NCBI GenBank assembly: GCA_029207755.1 | Contig: JARCOQ010000002.1 | Coordinates: 89,875,087 to 89,939,086 of the forward strand | Origin: Chamaea fasciata | Taxonomy: Eukaryota > Chordata > Aves > Passeriformes > Sylviidae | Length of the DNA stretch: 64,000 bases | Direction: 5' to 3' | Shown: positions 42,501-54,500 of the stretch, piece after piece | Numbering within the stretch: position 1 is the stretch's first letter | How the letters are laid out: every line of letters starts with the position of its first letter | Made by a program: the position numbers and the translations under genes | Notes under the pieces: generated by a model | Seen by the model: only the letters and a program-made list of their open reading frames with translations | Told to the model about the DNA's origin: nothing | Databases searched by the model: none

Positions 42501-45500
42501 AGAGCTACAGGACTTGGAAAGAATGTGGAATGCATCTCCACCAGGGTCCAGTCTGTGTGCTGCTGGCACACACTTCTGAGATGACACTGGCTTCTTCTGA
42601 GGTCACATCAGAAGGGTGCAGGGCTGTGAGCCAGGTGAGATGAAGCCCTGAAAGACCAACTGTACACTTGGCCAGGTGCTCCCCTGGGTTTGTTAGCCCC
42701 AATGCCATCAGACAAGGGAGAGATGTTGACAGTCCTTCCTTTCCCAGATTAGAGGATTTTGTGATGTTGAGGACTCTGCACCTTGAGTTTGAAGGAGTGG
42801 GTTCCTGCAGGGTATTACGTGAACCTAACGTGCACTCTCTGGATATGTTTTTTAATGTAATGTAATGTAATGTAATGTAATGTAATGTATACTTGTGTCT
42901 CCGACCTTTCTCAGGCAAAGTCACAAGAGGAACCCTTTGAGACATCCTATGTGATAGGTTGATTTCAATTTACAACAGAATTTAGTTAATCATAATAACA
43001 GATTAAAAAATTTTTTTGAAAACTGACAGGAAACCATTCTTTTATTGATAGAGCACATGGAAAAGGGATTTAGCTGAGAATGTGAAACCTTTTGGTTATT
43101 AACTAGGCATTAAATGCTCCTTCACAACATGTATTCCTGAAATGCCCAGGTACAGATTACCAAAATTATATCCATACAGTTCATATATCCTTTTGCCTAT
43201 ACAAAATCTGCATTACCTAGATGCCATTTTCACAAATTTGTAAGGCATCACTAACTCACTTGAAAAATGGACTCTTTAGCTTGTGTTAGGTTAAGAACAG
43301 TACAATGTCAATTGTACTGACAGGGGATGGAAGCATTGGTGATTTTCTCAAAAATATTTATATTGGGCAAATAAGAAACTACAACCTCATAAGCCCACAC
43401 CTTGGATGCACAGATCAAAGCAACATCACCCACTTAGAGGTAAGAGCTCAAAAGTACAACCTAAAAGCAGAAGAATCACAATGCTTTCTGACACACTCCT
43501 TTAATCTCCCCTTAGCTCATGCCTCATGCAATCAGAGGCGAGTCAGCACTGCCACAGAGATTGCTGTGCAATTTGAATCTTCAGCATGGGGAGAAAAGGG
43601 ACACACAAATATGGTTGAAGTGGATGGTACTGACTGATCTTGGGAACTTGCTGCATTTCCCCTGCAGCCAGCTCCATCTTGCTGAAACCCTAGGGAAACA
43701 CTGTTGGCTGCATCACCCTTCAACCTCTGCTATCCCATGGCTCTCCAGTATGGAAGGTCCTGTCTCATGTCTCATGAATCTGGCTGTCTAAAGATCTTGG
43801 CATGCAATTCATCAGATTGAGAAGGCTGTGGACTCCTATCACTGCAGAGTAGTGGGCTGTGCTGCCCTGGGGCAGCTGCATTTGCTACAGATCCTGATCT
43901 CTTTATTTGAAAAAGCAGCAGTGTTTAAAAGTTCTGATTTAGCCATTATTGTCTGATACCTCTATCTTGTTTTTCAAGTCATAGCGGTCAATCAAATAAT
44001 TAGTGGGCTAAGCCAGGTGTTTCCAAATTGCCTGAGCTCTAGATGGATTTACTGGAAGCTGACCTCAAGGTGTCTTTTTCATTTCACACATGAACAATTT
44101 ATTGATGATCTACAATCCCCAAACCAACATTTTCCACTCACTGAGATAGCTTGAATCACCTAATGAGTGTGCTGGCCTTTCAGTTTCACCATATAGCCTT
44201 AGGAGACCACATATAAAGGTGCAGTAAATCACAGTGTAGAAAGGACCTATGGAGTTGGCTTTTCACTCCTCAGTCATGTTGGAGATCATCTACCCTTTCA
44301 AGGAGCTGTGTGCAAGTCAAAGAGCTGGCTGTTCTTACCCATGACTACCAGCAACTATTTAAATGAGCAGTCCCTTTAGAATCAATACAATTTCTTGACT
44401 GAAGTAATATTTATCATGATGCCAAAGAGGCAGATCATGACACTGACAGTTTTTTATGACTTAAATTGCCTTGCATATATTTGAACAACAAAAGAAGTAA
44501 TAATACAAGAGCATCACTAAAAAATTCCTTAAAATAAAATTACAGATTTATATTCTCTCTCAAATCTCTCATTGCTTATTAAGAATGTGAGAAACATAAA
44601 AAAACAAGTACAAAATGAATTACTTCTGAAAATTGCCAAGACAACCAAATGAAGAGCTGTTGTAAATTCAAAAGTTAATTTTCCCGAGTAGCAGGTGATT
44701 GCTGGAGCAGTGAGTTCACAAGCCTAGGACTGTCTAGAAAGAGAAGCAATGCAGTCCATTTAAAGATAGAGAATGTTTGCTGACAGGTAAAAGAAATAGC
44801 ATTAAAAAAAAAACACTGATCCATCACATCATCTTATCTCCATTTTCAACAGCATTATGTTTTGTCAGGAAAACTATTCATTATTTATAGCAGTATATTT
44901 GAACAGTTATTCAAGAAACAGTTTTGCTCTTGCTATTCCACTGACATGCAGCCAGGCTTCTCTACAGCTGTTGTCATCAGAACATGTTGACTCCTGGTTC
45001 TTGAATAGAATACAATACTTGGATTATTTACAAGGGAGCCATAAAACCACTTATTAAACACCGAAAACTGTATTGCGTGGGCCTAACGATCAAACTCAAA
45101 AGGCAGTTTTTTAACAGAGGGGTTTTAGCAAAAGGGAGAATAGCACATGAAATAAAATAGCACATGGAATGAGGGACTTTTGTACACAGTATTAAGTGAA
45201 GAGCTGTAATCTCTCTTCAGCTGTGTCACAGAACTATGAAAATGCTCAAAAATGCAAAACTAGTGAAAGGCTGGACTGCTAAATTCTTGCATACTGCCTT
45301 CTTTCAGAAAAGACATGCATTTTTTTCTCAGAATTCGCCTGTCTTGGACAACCTCCTGTCCTTCAGCAGGCATACAACACCACTGCCTGCACAGTCACCC
45401 TCCTGTGCAAGCAAGACTAGTGGAGGCAACAGGGGACACTCAGTGGCCAGGGATGCTGGTCACAGACTTGTTCAGCTGCCAGAAATGCACCTGGCACAGG

Positions 45501-48500
45501 GAGTTGGCAGCTAAGTCTCCCACAGCAATTCCCAGTTTTGGAGTTAAGGGTTGGCCAGAGACCAAACCCAAGAGGTAGTCTGATGAGGCCACCCCAGCTG
45601 CAGCCACACTCTCATGAACACACTGCACACAAACACTGCACCTCAGGTCCCCAGGCACGCCGTGGGCTGAGTCACACCCTGATGGTGCCATGTCCCTGCT
45701 GCGTGACACACAGAGACCTGCAGCCAGCATTTGCCAGCAGACCCACAGACAACCACATTGCTCTTCTGCATAAGCACCTGCTGGCTACAGGCTGGCATCT
45801 CTCTGGGTGTTTCCAACGTCCCTGTGGAATACTTCTAGGAGCTAGCTAGCCTCTTGATTTTGGCACAACCCTGGTTTCCTCACGATTCTAATTTAGCCTT
45901 TACCTATCCTGAACCAAAAAGCATAACCTCTGAGATAATGACAGTCATTTCTAGCACTGGCTGCTGGGTGAGATGCCTCATGCTCTCAATTTAGACCAAG
46001 TAGATCTGAAACTGAAAAATGCATGGATTCACGTTTTTGAAATCACCTTGTAACAGATGCAAGGTACATTACATCTAAGAGACTCACTTTGCTCATGCTA
46101 AATGCCTACTTCTGCATTGCACAGCATCCAACAATCACTGTTGAATTCAGCAACAGTGACTCCATTCATATGTTGTTCAATATTATCAACAAAACCAAAG
46201 GTCTTTGATTCAGATTTCCTTTCCTCTTTCTGTTGTTAATAGCACCTCAGGAGATAGACTTGAGGCTGTGTGATTGCTCACTGTCAACTCAAAGGGCATC
46301 TTCTTCTCCAATCCTTGGTTTGCTTCCCTGCTGTCCAACCCTTTCTCCTGTTCTCTGTCCCAAAGGGCTGCATCCCCTCCTCCCAGCTCCTGTGCTTACC
46401 CAAACACACAGGAAGCCAGTGAAATTCACTCCATAGGCAGAAATTACTTATTCCCTCAAATGAGTTAAATCAGACGACTGCAGAGAGAGCAGCAGTAGAT
46501 TCAGTGCAAATGAGGTGACATCACGTAGCCATGACAGAAGAGAAGGAGGCAGAAATGCCGACAGCAACTAATAGACTGTTTCACCTGTTCCATGTAGTTT
46601 ATAGTCCTAGGGATTATCAAAGTAAAAGCGAGGTTTTAGCTGTAATGAATAAATGATAAGGACTGGGGTTATTTTGTTGTTTGTGGTCAAGGAGACTTTT
46701 GTTTTACTGCCTGTGAAGAAGTCTGCTGTTTCCCAGTACTGTGTCAGGGATAATTAGGAAATACAGCAACATGAAAAGGCCAGTCGGTATAATACAGGCA
46801 GGAGAGAAGTCTCAAGAGAAATTTAAGCAACCTCACATGCATAAAAAGGTCGAATTAATTAGATAAACAAAGGGGAAAGAATACAGAAACCACATGAGAG
46901 GTATAAATTATTATGCCACAGAGAAAAAACAAGATCAAAATCCACTTTCAAAATCAAAGTAGCATTTTCATTTGGAAAATTTATCTTTTTTTCCTTCCCC
47001 CTCATCCTGAAGGGCAAAATTGTGAAAAGCAGGATTTGCACCATCTTTTGTTACACCTTAGGTACTCACAGTTAATTTTTATCATATGTTGGCATCAGTA
47101 AAAAAGTAGGCACATTGTTTTCTCTTTTTCTCTTCCAGTGATATTGCTGCCCAACTTTTGTAGATAATTCATCATTTAGGCTACACACAACAGCAAGGGA
47201 CTGCAGAAGTACCCAAGGATGGGAAATGTGCAACAGGGTGACTTAGTGGTCCTGGCTGTCCCCCAGCCCAAGGTTTATGCAGCACAGTTGAGTAAGGAAA
47301 GAAAGGGAGCACAGGTTCTGAGTCTGCTTACTCCAGCTCCTAAAGGCACACAGTAGTCCCTTTAGGACAGGGACTACTTTACTGATCAGAAGAACAGACC
47401 ACTCGAGTTGCTGGGAACTCTCCTTGTGCCATTTGCTGTGGGAGTCTGTTATGCAGATGGGGGAATTCAGCATCTGACCACACTGACACATTCCCGGGGC
47501 TGTGTGATGGCTTTGCTTGCTATTTCCCTTCAGGGCACAAAAGCCCATGGCTCAAAACTGTCCCTAGAAAAGTAGCACGGAAACATTTTGCCTCAACATT
47601 GTACTGTCCAAATAAAACCTTGTTTGCTAACTCTAACAGCTCTCTGGTCTAGATCTCTCTGTTGTTCTCACTCTCTAGAAATGTTGTCTTGAGCATTAAT
47701 CCTTAACTTACACAAATGCATTTGCTTTACTCTTTCTGTAATTCATCTTGTCTTTTTTTTCTAACTTGATAAAACATATGAAGATACATTTTCTGTAAAA
47801 AAGTATTACATGAAATAAAGACAAATTTTCCTATATTTTTATCTTCAATGAAAGCTTGGTGGGAATTAAATCAATAGCCATTATGAAACATGAAACAAAA
47901 TTACTGGGAAAGGTTACCTGATTAATACATTCTTTCTTCTCTCATAATCTAATATCAGCTACAAAACCAGACTTAGAATAGCTAGGAAATTATTTCAAAT
48001 TGTTTTACAAGCAAATCTTTACTAGAATGACCAATCTACAGAATAAAAAATCTATATCAAGCAGTTTCTGTGCACTTAAGACTTTGAAACTGGAGTCACC
48101 ATTACATTGCAATCAGAGAATGAATATGATATATGTGTAAATGAACACATATTAAATTCATTCACTGATGAGTAAAATGCTTGTCTTGATTCAGTTAGAA
48201 ATGCCACCACTGATGATGCACTATCAAGTCTCCTGGGATTTTGGTACAGAGACTTCACTGGAGTCCAACAGATATTATTAAAATATTTTTTTAAATGCGA
48301 CTGAACTGTACTTGCTTTACATTTTCTAAGACAAGAAACAGAAGGAAAACTTAAAACGTTGGGTTGTTTTTTTTTTTTTTTTCCCCTGGTGCAGGGTTAG
48401 CTTTATTATCAGTGCTCTTTTTAAGCCTCCACAACACCTGAGAACCTCAGATCATCCCCATAACCATTACTGCAGTTACTGATTTCCTTCTGGCAGCAGC

Positions 48501-51500
48501 ACATCTCAGTGATACTCAGCTCATTCAAACAGCGCTGCTGTGTTTTGTCCCAAGTCTGAATTGATTCAACCACCCTACTGGATGATCTTCTCTACTTCAA
48601 GGAGGTGCATATGCTCTGCTCCACCTGTGTTTTCACTCCTTTTATGGAGATTTTTTTTTTTTTTTTAAATAGCTGCTCTAATGTTCTTTCATCCCATTAA
48701 ATTAGGTGCTGAGTGTACGATCAGCCCCCTTCCCTCTGTTTCAGACTCTTATTGTAGGGCAGCACTGGGACTTCTCAGGGCAGCTCAGTCTAGTGTGCTT
48801 TTCCAGATAGTGCCACTCTCTGGCCACCTTTATAGAGAAAAGAGAAAAAAAAAATCATCTGGATCTCACAGCTGGAGAAATGCTAATGGTTTTGGAACTA
48901 GCTTAATCAAGTCTTAGTCCAGTAGGCACTTCAAACTGGTAAGAATTCCTCATTGCAAATATCAACAAAAGCACTTAGATAAGAACAATTAAAAATTATT
49001 ACCCGTTTAAGGACATGAAATTCAGTCTAGAAGAAAAAAGGCAAACACAGCATTAAAGGGAACAAAAGTGACATAAATTTAGATTCACTGATCAACAGTG
49101 CTAACATTATAGGAATTCATCACATATTTCCTTTCATGGATGCTCTTCTATTGCTTAAGCTGGAGCAAGGTCATTTCATCACTTAAACAGCTGTTCAGAG
49201 CAATACGAGAACAATAAACCAAAAATACATAGCATACTATGTGTCATGAAAGTTTATGCTGCCTGCTAAAAACATGGTGGAATTTACATAGATCAAGACT
49301 CTCAGAGCTGACTGTTTTAGCAGCAAGAACTGTTTTTACACCAAAGTCTCTGTTTTCACAAATCCTCTTTCCCCATACAGTCACTATACAGTGACTGCAT
49401 TAGTTTCTCAAGACAAACACACACACTCTTCATAGAAATGCATAAATTACAAGTTTTCATGTAGTGAAATTCTACCCACAGAGTCTGGAAGATTGCATCA
49501 GTCCATCAGGGATGTTCAGCTATTTAACTTGAGCTGATTCTTCCACAAGAGGTTCAGGAACTGCCTGTCCTTTTCACAGGGCACACCCCACCTCACCTTT
49601 TTCACCACACACACACCAGAACTTATATCAGATGCATTACTGAGACTTTCTATCCTGTCCTCCTGCTTGCTAGGAAGAGTAATTGACATCTTTATTGTTC
49701 CACAAACACATTTAATAGGTCTTAAGGCTTACTTTTGTTTCCAACTGCATGACAGAAACGCTTTCATTACATAAACAGCACAAGAAAACAAACTGGCACT
49801 TTAAAAGCGTCCTATTATGCTCTTAATCCCATGTGCTGTTCCCAAGCAAGATTTGAAAGGAACTACATCCCAAAAGACTGTCACTTAGTAAGACAGAACT
49901 TAAACTGACTTTGTGGCTTGAGTGTCTGACTCAGAAGAATGGTGACAACCTTTAAAAACTGCAGTACTGAAACTAAGCTCTAGTGGTGGAAAGACATACT
50001 TTCATTCATGTAGGTATGCATCTTCTTTCTGTTTCTGTAGAATTTAAGCTTCCAGAAGTAAACTAAAGTAATTCTGGTTGCCAAGGAAGCTCTTCAAATA
50101 GAAACCAAAGAATCTCTTTCAAAGTTTCTCCCCTTTGTAACCAATATTCCATTTCTTTCTTCCAATGAGGTGAGAAACCTGAGATGGGTGAGACCTGGGA
50201 CTGGTACAACCAGTGAACCAGCACAGGGCTGTGTTGGAGGGAAAGAACTGCAGCGCTAGGCTGCAGGTGGAGGTACTTGGTGTCATCTCCCTAGCTATGT
50301 CAGACAGATGCAACCCTGATGATGGAGCACAATGATTGCTACAGACCTGACTGTGCTTCCCATTACAGCTTTACCAGCTGAAGCAACCTGGCACACACAT
50401 CTATGAAGAGTGTAAAAAGTGTTTTCTGCAGTAAAGACATAATGACAGTGGAACAGTGGCACAGACTTCTTTGTCATTATTATAGGTATTTGCCAAGACT
50501 TGTCAGCTGTAAATACATACATGTATACATGTGAGCATATACTACAGGTTATGTATTATATGGTTATAATATCATAGTACATTTCTATATTATAATATTT
50601 GCGTATAAATAAATATTTGCATGTCTAGCTGATGAATCTGTGCTGGTAAAATCTGAAAGCATACACCTGTAGACATGTAATATGAAATGCCAATCCATAA
50701 GGAACTAGATCAGGGAAGAGCTGAAACACCTCCCACGCTTCCTTTGGTAATTCGCACAGTGAAAGCATCTATTTTTGTCTTTAGGTCCTTGAACTTCAAA
50801 ATTCTCAAACACTGTTGGGAAATTTATGCTATCCATCTTCAGGCATTTAACTCCCTGACAACACTTAGATGATGGTTTCACACTATAGTGAGTTGATATA
50901 ACAGATTATTCCTAGCAAAAGGGACAAGTCCTGTTCCCTCTTTCCACAGATTCCTCTCCACCCTTACCCATGCAGCCCCACCAGTTAACTTTTGTTATGT
51001 CTGATGCTCACTTGGCTGTGAACCTTTTTACTCACTAAACCAGTGGAGATTATTTTTAGTCAGGGCAGGGAAGAGGATCAGAAGGAGACAGCAAGATAGA
51101 GAAAGGAGCAAAGGAAAGAAGAGAAAAGACCCCTTTGCGTGGGTGGCTATTTACATTTACTACAATTTGGAAATCCTCACAAGGTCAAAGAACCGCATAA
51201 AGAAATCCAAAGTATTTTACTTAGTCTTTATTAATGGAATATATAACACTAATAACAGCAAAATGTCTCTCAGAGTATTATACTATTAGAAACAACTTTT
51301 CCACTTATTTATATTTTACTTGCCCACAGAACTTCTTTAAATTTTACTTGTCTTCATTTTGGGTGGTACTTTCATAGCCACTGATATACACCTATTCTCC
51401 TCCTCTACAGTTGAAATAACTTAGCCCTCAAAGTATCTCCAGTTATTCCTCTCACTTCTACTCCTGTTTTTGTGGAATATTGTCCTGCATTACAGGGAAT

Positions 51501-54500
51501 AACAGATTTCACAGACCTACCGTGGATAGACCACGTTCCTAATCCCTTCCAAAAAGGGTTAAAAAGGGGTCTTAAAGCTGATTCCTGCAAAATAAGGCAG
51601 CTAATACCCAAGACTACATCATGTTTATGGGCCATCTATACATAGGCTGCTCTGCTCTCAACTCGAAACCAGACAGAATTACAGTATAATAGCTTTTGTA
51701 ATATCCTCAATATTATAGAAGAAAAATATAATTGTCACTAAACACAGGATTTTTCTTACTACACTTTAGCTAACTAAACTCCAGAATCTAATTTAAAGCA
51801 CCCTTCAAGGTCTCCTCCAGAACCTAAGGAGAGAACAAGATGCCTCTGAAGAGCACCTCCTTACAGTCTTGAAGAGCTAGTCATGAGAGCAGGAAGACAT
51901 TCTCAAAGAATAAGCTGCTTGAACTTAACAGCTAATAAGATGCTGTTATATTTTGAAAAAATGTAGATACATAAAGAGGAGCCACTTGAGCTCATTCAAG
52001 TGTCAGTGTCAACCTATTCTGAGTATCTTTATATAAATCTTGTCTGTTTTTGAAATGTGCAATTAGATCACACCATAAAACCTAGAACACATTTGTGCCT
52101 GAAAAGGTATTAGTAGGTCTTTTCAGTTTTACTAATTTTAAAGGTGGTAAAAAAGAGAAGGATGATTACTAATTTCTTCGATTATTAATGTTTTTACCTC
52201 AGCATTAATTGTTTTTCTCTGAACTGCGTGAAATATGAACATACAGAAAATCAACACTGAAAGAAAGAACTGCTGTTAACCTTGTCAGAAAACTGAGTTT
52301 AGGAGAGAAATAATGCCTTGGTAATTACAAAGACTGCCTTTACATTTTCATTGCATTTCCCCTGCAACAGTAAAGGCGTCTTCCATTTATTTGCACAGGA
52401 ACATCAAAGATCGTCTCAGGGGATCTACAGAATTTCAGTGGTCTTTCTTTATTAAAACAAGCTGCTTTAATTAGCCTAATATGTGATATGAAATCAATCT
52501 GTAATTAGTATCTTTGATCAAAATCTGCACTAAAGCTGATTTCTTCCAGAATGTTTGATTTGCAAACAGCAAATGAAACAGAACATGTTTGAACAGAGCT
52601 AATTAGGTGTATATATAGCAGTAATTTTTTTTTGGGGGGGGTGTATATATTAATAACCATCACCTTTACATAAAATGCCCAGTGGGCATTTTCTGATGGA
52701 CATAATTTACAAGATACATTGGTTTTGAAAAAAGTGAAAGAGGCTTGGCACTTCTGAAAGCTGGCTCACACATGTAACTGCTTCAAAAAATCCTCTGTTC
52801 TGAAACAGATGTAAAATCTGGTGTCAAGAAAATAATCAGAGACGACATTAAAATACTACCTCACACAATGTCAGTGCAGGCCAGGAATGCTTGCAGTGTC
52901 AGGGAAGTCTATCAACTGAAAGCAGAAGAGAAAATTATTGCTTTGTTTCTCCAACTTCAGCTATAGTGTCTTCTCAACACTTCATTTGAAATCTACCTCT
53001 TGTTGACAGAGGTTGGGAAGCAAGCATATTAAGGGACCTAAACTTAGCATCCCTTGAGAAGCCTGAATAAATAGCTTTGCCTTTTCTGTCTGTGTGCAGA
53101 GCTCCATGTTTGTACCTTCCTCATGTTTCCAAATTCTGCTTTGTTGGAAGCATTGCCTCCATCTCTCTGAACAAATCAAGGACCAGGCTGAGCACTAGGT
53201 TTATATCTGAGTATATCCTAGACATGTCAGTGAGAAAATTAAATGTTTGTTAGCATGAAGAAAACATGAGGAAGACTCAGCAGTGGATGACTTTGGGCGT
53301 CAGACATGCTGCACACAACTGCTTCCATCCAAAGTACCAAGGTTTGGGCTTACTCACCATCTCATGAGGGGGAAAATCCTGCTCTAGTGATCCTTCCCCA
53401 TCCTCCCTGTGTCCTTTTTTCTCTTGTACCTTCTCCCTTGCCCTTCCTGCCTGCTCTCTGCCACAGCTGTGCTGCTGCTGTTGTAGCTCCCACAGCCCTA
53501 GCAAGGGCTCTTGCAGGCAGCACTGTGATACTGCAAACACTCAAAACCCTGGCAGCTATTATACCGCCCTCGAATCTCCCCCTCGCTTTTGGAGGCACCA
53601 CAGCTCCAGGGTGCTCATTTTCAGCCTTGCAAACAGTATGGCTTGGTGAGGCTGGCATGGGAGAGACGTGTGAGTGGAAACTGTGAGCCATTGCTCGGTT
53701 TATCCATTGGGTTTGCTAGAACTACATGCATGGTGTCATGTCGACATTGCACATTTAGGGAGTGATTCATTTCTGGGTGCAAGCTCGTGCCACCTCCACA
53801 TATTTTCGGAGGAGAAACCTGCGACAGCACCCCCTCAGCACTACTCACTGCTCTCAGCTCAACTCTGCTGCCGCACACCCAGCCTTCCCCACTCTGTATG
53901 TAACTTCAGCATCTCATTTCCTAACTGGAAATACTTTGTACTGTAATGTGAGGAGACGGCAAGCAAGCAAACAAGCGAGAACACTTCATGTCTTACAATC
54001 AAATCCATTTGATTTGAGCGGTATCATGTTTTTCACCTACCCGGCAGGACTAAGTGTGCCTTTGGAATGAACCAACATACAGCTATACACAGCTCTTCAA
54101 TCCATAACCTGCTTTGCAGAGTGCAAGAGAGGGAAAAGGGAACAGCAACACATTATGCTTGAAATGCCTTCTGTTTGCCAGTTAGAAACATCCCAAATCT
54201 GGCAAATCTTTAGTCAAAGGGACATTTTGTTCTGCTGGTGCCAAGCTTTGCATATCAGAGCCAAGCACAAATGCTAAGAGCTGAAGTGAAATCATGCTAG
54301 TCAATGAGGCAGAGCCTGCTTCTTCAAGCAGCAGCTCCTTTGAATTAAGGGTTATACCTTGGTCAGCACATTGAACTCCCACTGCGGGCTCTGGGATGCC
54401 AAGAAGGAGGTCAAAGAAGTGCAACATTATTAATGGCATGTTTTAAGAACAAACCATTGTCCACTCTGCCTAACTGTGCTTTTGTTCTTTCTCAAACTCC

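Noticed and set aside
42505..42945. 146-residue minus-strand open frame with a [10 protein letters not shown] repeat
   Set aside because: The repeated part is the AATGT microsatellite read in reverse; the remainder has no recognisable similarity.
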